Source: Capniomyces stellatus (Eukaryota; Kickxellomycota; Harpellomycetes; Harpellales; Legeriomycetaceae). Taken from it: a stretch of DNA of 64,000 nucleotides. Shown one piece after another: positions 57,098 through 64,000 of the stretch. Location: the NCBI GenBank assembly GCA_001661515.1, contig LUVW01000023.1, positions 498,977-562,976 on the forward strand, read 5' to 3'. Position 1 is the first letter of the stretch. Every line of letters starts with the position of its first letter. The notes under the pieces are model-generated. The model saw only the letters and a list, made by a program, of their open reading frames with translations. It made no database searches and was not told where the DNA came from. A program made the translations under genes and the position numbers.

Positions 57098-57705
57098 ATT
57101 TTTCTTTTCTTTCTTTCTATGTTCAATCTTTTCCAATTCTTTTTTATTCCTTTCCTTTTTCTATTTCTTTCTTTCTCTCGTTCTTATTCTACTTTGCTTT
57201 CTTTTGTTCGTTTCTTCTTTTTTTAATCAATTCGTGATTTTCATAAAGTGAAAATACCGTTACCTTGACTGTAACATTAATTCATACTATTAATTCATGA
57301 TTTTCCTTATTTTTTTTTTACTTTTTTAATTCTTCAATTTAATTTCAAAAAATCGCGATTTTATTCTCAACTTTGCTTTACTTTTTATTTTTTTCTCCTT
57401 TATTTTTTTTACCAAACAAATATTGCATATATTTATCACTTTTAAACACATAAATTTGATTCCCGATTCTTTACGGTTTCTTTATGCCTCTTTACTTTCA
57501 ACACTTTTTTTTTACTCTTAACCAAGCCTACCCTTGGTTTATTCAAAACTAAAGCAACACTTGTGATTTATAAACTCGCAATCCAAAATTTAATAGTCCC
57601 AATATTTATTATACATTTAAAGAAAAATCTAAAAACAACGAAACGAAATAATATATAAAAAAAAAAAATCAAAACACGGTTTAACTCTAACCATCTAATT
57701 GAAAG
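57098..57705. other. Intergenic, SF3B2 promoter and MscS 3' end
   Basis: T-rich + strand (57100-57400) and an AT-rich remainder with a poly-A run at 57657-57668. No gene seen. Confidence 0.6.
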
Positions 57706-60480
57706 CTATTTAACATTTTTAATCTTGAGCTGTGTCATTTCCGCCCTCAATTTGTCAAAAAACTTGTTGTACACCTTCCATCTATTTCCTACATATTGCC
57801 AGTTGGTCCTATATGTAAATATCACCTTGATTTTTACCAGATCTGTACTTGCCAAATCAACGTATCTCATCCTAACCCTTGGCTTGAACTCTAATGGATT
57901 TTCCTTAACAAACTGTTCCATGTTCTCTACCAACTTGTTGATTGTTTGGATCGGCGTGCCAAACTGCATACTGATATCTATTTTTTTTTTAGTTTTTTAG
58001 TTTTTATCATTCTGATTTAGTTAACCGATCACTTGCTCCCAGCCAGTTGACCACACACGCCCCCCCTTTTTTTATGGTTCTGTTTAAACTGTCTTTACAC
58101 ATTGCTATCACTATACTGCTATTATTGTCTATTTTCAACTTGCCTATTCCTTGCCACTGGTTCTTGGACTGTTTGTAATTTATTATGCTCTTCGCTGACA
58201 GCACACTGTTTGGTATTATTACCAACTGGTTGTTCTCCCTTTCAAGCTTTGTCCTGTTCAAAGTTATCTCAATTACACACATGTCTACTCCATCAATGTT
58301 GAGTTGATCACCTACCCCGTTTAAAAACACGTCAATTAGATACACATCTCTTTTACACCAGCGTCGAGCCCTTCCTTTATTAGTTTCTTTTTATTTTATT
58401 TTACTTATTAATTTTCTATTATACATTTACCGCAACATTGTTTACACCCAAACCAATCCCAACTTACCAACATCAAAGTCGTGGTTTAAAAACAGAAACA
58501 AAAAGTTTTCGAACGCCACTCTTATCGAACTTCCAAACACAAAACTCCATGCTATCAAATTTCATTCATAAATACTTGTACTCGGTTATTTATTTCACCA
58601 AACTTCTTGGCTCCCCACCATGTCTCCTCCCCAATTATACGATGTGTACATTTATATTTTTATTGAAGGGTTTAGCCATCATACTTACACACTATTAGTG
58701 TTGCCAACCCCGTTATATAATTCATTGGGTTAAATACCAGGATTGTCAGACTTGCAATAACAACAACCAGCATACATATTAACACCAAAAACAACTCGAG
58801 CTTCTCAATGATCTTTGACATATCCGACATTGTTTTTGAAAGCGCCTTAGCCTCAAAGTAGCAATAATAAAACACATCTTGCATCTCACTCCGTGTTATA
58901 TTGTTGTTCTTTTGCGGGTCAAACAGCTGAAACATTTCAACTGCCCTCTCCAACTCATCAAAGTACACCTTGAAATCCTCTAGCAACAAGTACTCTCTTT
59001 TTTTTGCTCCTAGCAGCATGTCAAACATCTCATTTGCCTGCGTATTTGCCTGTTTATGTGTCATATTTAATCGAAATATCCGTGTATGCATTTCCTGCTC
59101 TGTGTTTTCTGGTTGTCTACCATCCAAACTCTTTTTGCTCTTCTCTGAGCCTGCCCCTTCCTTTTCACTTTTATTTTCTGCCAACAACCTCTCCATTTCT
59201 TTAATTGCTTCATGAATCTTTATTTGCCTTGAAACTCTGTGTTTGTGTGCTTTTATGTGATAATTGGCAGCTATGAATTTAATCCAGTTATTCCGGTTAT
59301 TCATATCTTGGCTCATCTAAATTTTGGCTGCGGTGTGTATTATCAATCACAACAATGTATTTCCTTGTATATCGACTTACCTAGTCTTTTCACAATCACA
59401 GACTCTATTGATAAAAGTACATAAATTCCATATTTTAAATCGTTGTCTGTGAATACGATATAAAAAAAGTGGGCATCCTAATTTAAGCTACCCAAGCTTT
59501 TAATACTCATACTCAGTTTATTTATTTTCACTTACTGATCAATAGCATAAAGCAAGTAAACATCAGTATTATCAGTATCTGGTAAAAAATCAACTCCCAA
59601 GTGTCCCCTTCCTCACTGCTGGTGATTTTCAATATCGACTTGCTATCAACGTGTATCAATATCCATATAACAACCGCTAAAACGCTCAACTTGAAGTTCC
59701 TTATCTCCTTCTGAACAGCGTCACAGAGCTACACCCAATTAAACCACCGTAATTTTAAAAAATACATCAGACAAATATTGATTAAAAACAACCAAACTAG
59801 CAGCGTGTACAAAGAAAAAAAAAAGCCAACGTTACTAGTTTGTCGAAACTTACATCAAACAGTGTAACAATCATTTCTGGGTCAAGTCGCGTGTAGTTCA
59901 AAAGCAAATATTTCAACCCTCGCATCACTTTAACAATTGTCAGGTTGTAGATAATACAAACTGTGTATACAATAAAGGCAATCACCGAGTATGTTGCAAT
60001 ACATTGGAAGTACATAATTCTGCTTTTCTCTGCTGTTTTTTCAGCTATCTTTTTCAGCACGGTGGCTTCTGGGTAGAACGCGTATATCAATATAGCCGGA
60101 GTCAACAGTATCAACATTACTGCTAGATGTGATAGCGCCCTTAAAGCCGCCGACTTTACTGTATCTACTTTTGACAGCTCTTCATCATTACTCTGCAAGC
60201 TTTGCTGTGGGTTCTCGTACCAGTCATATGTGTGTGCGGAGTTTAAATCCCAAACTGCAGCCTCTATGTATAGCTTGGAATCTGTCTCTGCGTCATTATT
60301 TCCGCTCCCTACATTGCTCAACACCACGCGTTTTGTTAAAATTGGGTAATGGTTACAATACACTTTACAGTCATGCTTTTCACACTCGTCTCAGTTTAAG
60401 ATTTACCAATTGTTTTCAGTCAATATTTATTATTGCAACTTACCACTTTTTCCTAAATCACCGATATCTATACTTTCCAT
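57706..60480 (-). CDS. MscS-family mechanosensitive ion channel with EF-hand
   Basis: Eight exons: 60480-60444, 60389-59854, 59728-59536, 59446-59381, 59306-58689, 58551-58468, 58311-58099 and 57977-57706; all in phase, 672 aa. Several hydrophobic helices occupy residues about 75-275. An EF-hand loop (DPQKNNNITRSE, about residues 407-418) follows, as in the fungal/plant MscS-like proteins Msy1/Msy2. Then come the pore-lining helix region and SFVFGSSIRVAFENFLFLF, the FDVGDQLNIDG beta-domain entry, and NNQLVIIPNSVLSAKSI. The final exon is the C-terminal MscS domain (FGTPIQTINKLVENMEQFVKENP). Homologues in fission yeast sit in the ER and regulate Ca2+ after hypo-osmotic shock. Exons 6 and 7 were recovered because their junction restores FDVG-DQLNIDG. 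Confidence 0.92.
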
Positions 60481-62368
60481 GTTTGCTTTAACAAACTAAC
60501 ACAGCTTCACTAATGCGATGTATATACGGATACACCCTGTATGATGCTCTTTATTTCTCCTCTGTTGGTGGGGTTATTATTACTTTAACTTATTACAATC
60601 AATTTATTGTGCTAATATTGGGTGCTGAGTAGATAGACAAAGACTGTAAATAAAATATACCAACCAGATAACAGATATACACTTAAAAGTCGACTTTGAA
60701 TTCGTACATTTTGCGTTCAAACAACCACACGCCTATGTTTTTACTTTTTTATTTCCAATAATGGAATTCAGTTATACTGTTGGATACTGAACTTCATACT
60801 TGCAACTGATTGGTTTGCGAAATTCACTTAGATTTGTATGAACGCCTAGAATCAGTTCATTGTCAATGCCAATACTAAACTAGATCAACTTTGCATTTAA
60901 ATTTTCCTACAAAATTCCTTAATTTATCATTACTATTGAATCTAAACTTTATTAATTTCACTATGGATCTCACTCTGGTTGGCAGTAAGCCGCACTTGAC
61001 TAGAACCTTTTTAATGTTGCAATGGAACAACTTTCAAGTACTGGTACTGGTTTTATAAAAGTAATTATTTCGATTTAATTGCAATGCGACTTTTTCCCGA
61101 TATTCCTCACATTTGGGAACCTTCAAATCACGATTAAATATGCTAAGAGGATTGGGTACATCATAAGCGATAGCACTCTGGGAATATTTTGTCCTGTTTA
61201 GGACATACTAGCTCTGCTTTAATTAGGAATGTCCTTAAGGTTATACCAAATTGGGGTTTAAAGTGCAAATTGTTTGCACTCCAACTAGTGAGCTATTTGG
61301 CTGCTTTCAATACAAAACTATATGACTGCCTTCAATACAATATTGACTTTGTTTTGTAGAGCTGATATATTTCAGCCAAATTGGAATAAAGAAACAAGTA
61401 ATGTCAGTATAGTAAAATGTGTTTAATTTAAAGCAACGTTTAGCGGTCATAGAAACTTTAGATATTTTAAGAACGCAAAATATGCCGATCCTTTAGTCCA
61501 ATTAAAGATTAAATGCTGATCCTTTAACGCACTCTCTTCTTTTAAAAAAAAGCAATACAAATTGACAAGACCTTGCTAAGAAACGTAATTCGAGTTATAC
61601 AAGTTATTTGATCGAAAATGTATACTTTCGGATTTATAATGTCACTAGTTCATTCTAGACCAGCAATCGAATATTAAACTTTTATGTCCAATGTACCAAA
61701 AGGTGTACTAAGTAAAGTTCATGGATTGGTCGAGTTTAAATTAAATAAATTGGTTAATCAACTGTAGTTGACGTATAAGCCAAACAATCGGAGGTAAGGA
61801 ATCCAGACAGTCAGGAATGCCTTCGCGTATCAATGTTTTTGACACGGGTTTCAGAGAAGATCGATTTTGAAGCAAGCTCAGATGAAACTTTCTGGGAAAA
61901 AAAAATAATACTTTATTCGGTTCAATCTTAATCCTGTGCTTGGAGTTAAAATATTGCAATTGATAGGAGTGATAGTAAGATCGCCATTTCGTATGCTTGT
62001 AAATGTGAGCGATGTATGTTTTATTCTTTGTTGAACTGTTTATATTGTGTTTTTGATTTATTTCTTGTGATGAATTTGTTTTTTGTGATGATTTTGTTAA
62101 CCCGAAATCACCTTCATGTTATGTTTGAACATGAAAGCAACAGCTGTATATTTACAGCAGACATTTTTTGATTTTCAAATATTTAAGGCGCCCCAAAATC
62201 CACAAAACTAAAAAAAATAATATATCAACAGTATCCACCCAAGCCAAGTAAACAAAACAGCAGTCTTTAAACAAAACGTGGATATATATACCAAGCTTTA
62301 GAGGTATTATTAGCAAACAAGATAGAAAAAAAAATAACCAAATAGACACTTTTTTAAAGGAAAAAAAT
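60481..62368. other. Intergenic, divergent promoters of MscS and secreted HGGG protein
   Basis: 1.9 kb, AT-rich. A - strand frame at 61741-61959 (SLLQNRSSLKPVSKTLIREGI) has composition suggestive of an old coding fragment, perhaps mobile-element derived, but has no ATG or recognised domain. A TATATATA element at 62283-62290 lies about 80 bp upstream of the secreted gene. Confidence 0.5.
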
Positions 62369-63844
62369 ATGAAAGTAGTGTCAATTATTTCTCTAGCCTG
62401 TATGCTGTACACTAGTGCATCCGGCGTTCAGGAAAACATCAATTTGAATGCAATCAAGGCAAGAATCAACCAAGATCGCCTAGGTAATGAACAGCTGAAC
62501 GTACTTCAAGAAGATGGCGAGGAGACAGCCGCAAAAGACAGCTACATTGTAAAAGAGGATGAGGACCATGAAGGTGGTCATGAAGGTGGTCATGGAGGAG
62601 GTCATGGGGGAGGTCATGGAGGAGGTCATGGAGGAGGTCATGGAGGAGGTCATGGAGGAGGTCATGGAGGAGGTCATGGAGGAGGTCATGGAGGAGGTCA
62701 TGGAGGAGGTCATGGGGGTGGCCATGGAGGTGGTAACCACCACAATCATCGCAGATGCACAAAAGTTATTTCCACTGTAACAAGAACTGTTACAAAAGAA
62801 GGCTCAGGGTTCTTTACAAAAAAACCAAAGAATAACTGCAAATGTATAAAACAACAAGGTGGCGTAAGACACGATAGAATGTTTTCAAAGATTGACGTTC
62901 CATCATTGGGAACGTTTGCAACAACAAGCAAGCTAGTCTTTGCGGATATCGATGGGCCATTGAGACAACTGAGTTTAGCTACAAGAAACGGAGACCCCAG
63001 ATTTATGGCGTTGAGTGTTAACGCGGGACAGAATGGGTTGAACTATGGGCCAAGCAGAATTACCGAGTTTTTTGGAATTTTGATAGAAACCATGAAGAAA
63101 CATAACCACGAGTTTACAAAGCAGATTGCAAAAGGGTCGGGAGAGATAGAAAACAGAGATGTGTTGAGAGATAGAGTGATGAAAAACATCAAGAGTTTTG
63201 ATGGAAATGAGAAGGCAATTGCAAGATTTACAGCGGACTTGTTTAAGGGGATGTGGGAGGATCAAAATGCAAAGAACGGATTGGTGGACTTTTTGCAACA
63301 TTCATTGTTAAAGTTGCAAGAGACTTCAAGGCCTACACAGCAAAATCTGAATGAGCTTGCAGCGGCAATTGATAAATTTGAAAAAATGATTGCTGAGGTT
63401 TACGGGTGTCACAAAAACTCAATCCCAACAAACTCGCAAATGACGTTTGGACATATTGTTGCTGGGGCTTTGGGGGGAGATAGAGATAGGCTTAAAATGT
63501 TGGTTGACATTACAGTGTACTTGGCAAACAAGAACAACGTGAGATTCGAAACAGATATGGCCAAGGTGCTGAAGGTGTCAGGAACGTATGTCAACTATGT
63601 GATGTTGGGAGTATACGATACCCACACTATGGCGGCAGGAACATCAGTTTCGTTGACCAATAACATCAATGCGCTTAATGCGTACTTGGCAAAGAACAAA
63701 AAGCTTGTGGAAACTTCGCTTTGCATGTACTCGAAGATGTACAACTTGGGCGATATTGACATCAGCGAGTTTATCCTCAGACTGTTCCCTATTATGTTTG
63801 TGATGATGATTATGTTCTTGCTTCCAATCTGTTGTTGTTGTTAA
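62369..63844 (+). CDS. Secreted protein with His-Gly repeat tract and hydrophobic Cys-rich tail, 491 aa
   Basis: A single exon. Residues 1-19 are a signal peptide (MKVVSIISLACMLYTSASG). Residues 67-122 are fourteen perfect four-residue units (two HEGG, twelve HGGG; bases 62567-62734), followed by NHHNHRR, a potential transition-metal binding segment. The main body (about residues 160-465) is helical, without a family I recognise. The last 22 residues are strongly hydrophobic and end in four cysteines (LRLFPIMFVMMIMFLLPICCCC). This could be a C-terminal membrane anchor with lipidatable cysteines or an atypical GPI signal; no clear omega site is visible. Together these suggest a surface-anchored, metal-binding protein, by inference. 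The repeat is coded by near-identical CATGGAGGAGGT units, so the tract probably expands and contracts. Confidence 0.82.
   Translation: MKVVSIISLACMLYTSASGVQENINLNAIKARINQDRLGNEQLNVLQEDGEETAAKDSYIVKEDEDHEGGHEGGHGGGHGGGHGGGHGGGHGGGHGGGHGGGHGGGHGGGHGGGHGGGHGGGNHHNHRRCTKVISTVTRTVTKEGSGFFTKKPKNNCKCIKQQGGVRHDRMFSKIDVPSLGTFATTSKLVFADIDGPLRQLSLATRNGDPRFMALSVNAGQNGLNYGPSRITEFFGILIETMKKHNHEFTKQIAKGSGEIENRDVLRDRVMKNIKSFDGNEKAIARFTADLFKGMWEDQNAKNGLVDFLQHSLLKLQETSRPTQQNLNELAAAIDKFEKMIAEVYGCHKNSIPTNSQMTFGHIVAGALGGDRDRLKMLVDITVYLANKNNVRFETDMAKVLKVSGTYVNYVMLGVYDTHTMAAGTSVSLTNNINALNAYLAKNKKLVETSLCMYSKMYNLGDIDISEFILRLFPIMFVMMIMFLLPICCCC
62567..62734 (+). repeat. 12-bp in-frame minisatellite, 14 units
   Basis: CATGGAGGAGGT units encoding HGGG. 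The middle units are identical; the first two (GAA for GGA) and the last two (GGGGGT, GGAGGT) vary. Confidence 0.97.
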
Positions 63845-64000
63845 AGAGCGATGCAACACGCGATAAAATCCGGCTGTAGAAGCGTACCCAGATATTTATC
63901 GAATTGTCAGTATATAGACTCGGCTTGGCGTGTATACAAATGCTTAGTTTTAAATAGAATAGCAACTTACCAAAAAAAAAAAAAAAAAAAAAAAAAAAAA
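63845..64000. other. 3' flank ending in poly-A at the window edge
   Basis: Ordinary 3' flank, then 29 consecutive A (63972-64000) at the end of the sequence, which looks like a contig end in a homopolymer. Confidence 0.8.

Noticed and set aside
61741..61959. Possible transposon-derived - strand frame
   Set aside because: Suggestive words only; no RT, integrase or protease motif and no repeat boundaries.

Overview
This is nuclear DNA from a fungus. It is AT-rich and has many small GT-AG introns. Donors are typically GTAAGT, GTATGA or GTAATT, and acceptors typically TAG or AAG. Conserved eukaryotic genes include MCM7, COQ7, PCF11, SF3B2, CTU2, CCDC124 and KIN1. It also has a branched-chain keto-acid dehydrogenase E1 beta gene, an EF-hand MscS channel, CCDC124 and many introns, which argues against a Saccharomyces-type yeast. 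The low GC, hexanucleotide microsatellites and a LINE relic would suit an early-diverging lineage such as Kickxellomycotina/Harpellales, but that placement is inference. The sequence has an N gap inside poly-C (33143-33150) and ends in poly-A, so it is a draft contig.

Layout: 1-0.7 kb, 3' end of CCDC124. 0.7-5.5 kb, repeat-rich and gene-poor, with one or two orphan ORFs. 5.6-9.9 kb, a 12-TM MFS-like protein with a very long disordered N-terminus. 10.8-13.5 kb, MCM7. 13.7-15.4 kb (-), a secreted orphan with a collagen-like tail. 17.9-20.2 kb, a membrane-anchored GH15 glucoamylase. 20.5-26.3 kb (-), a KIN1/PAR-1 kinase. 28.6-29.5 kb (-), a one-TM RING-H2 ligase. 30.5-32.3 kb (-), BCKDHB. 34.2-36.4 kb (-), lipoate-protein ligase. 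36.8-37.9 kb (-), a decayed LINE. 38.2 kb (-), a tiny secreted peptide gene. 39.5-40.3 kb (-), a 2OG-Fe(II) oxygenase. 41.1-42.9 kb, CTU2. 43.4-44.4 kb, COQ7. 45.8-46.5 kb, a precursor of four Kex2-flanked copies of one 20-residue peptide. 46.9 and 47.6 kb, a small basic protein and an F-box-like protein. 50-54.6 kb, PCF11. 55-57.1 kb (-), SF3B2. 57.7-60.5 kb (-), MscS channel. 62.4-63.8 kb, a secreted protein with an HGGG-repeat tract.

How they fit together: BCKDHB and lipoate ligase are neighbours on the same strand and act in the same mitochondrial process, because the E2 of the BCKDH complex must be lipoylated. COQ7 is also mitochondrial. PCF11 and SF3B2 converge and both act in mRNA maturation. 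The most likely undescribed biology is secreted peptide signalling. The 45.8 kb gene has the alpha-factor plan (signal peptide, glycosylatable pro-region, KR-flanked repeats), but its peptide resembles no pheromone I recognise. Its copies differ at many synonymous sites while the peptide stays the same. A second gene at 38.2 kb encodes only a signal peptide plus 16 residues.

Exon boundaries were built by hand from splice motifs, reading phase and family alignment from memory. In every complete spliced gene the exon lengths sum to an exact multiple of three. No database search was run.
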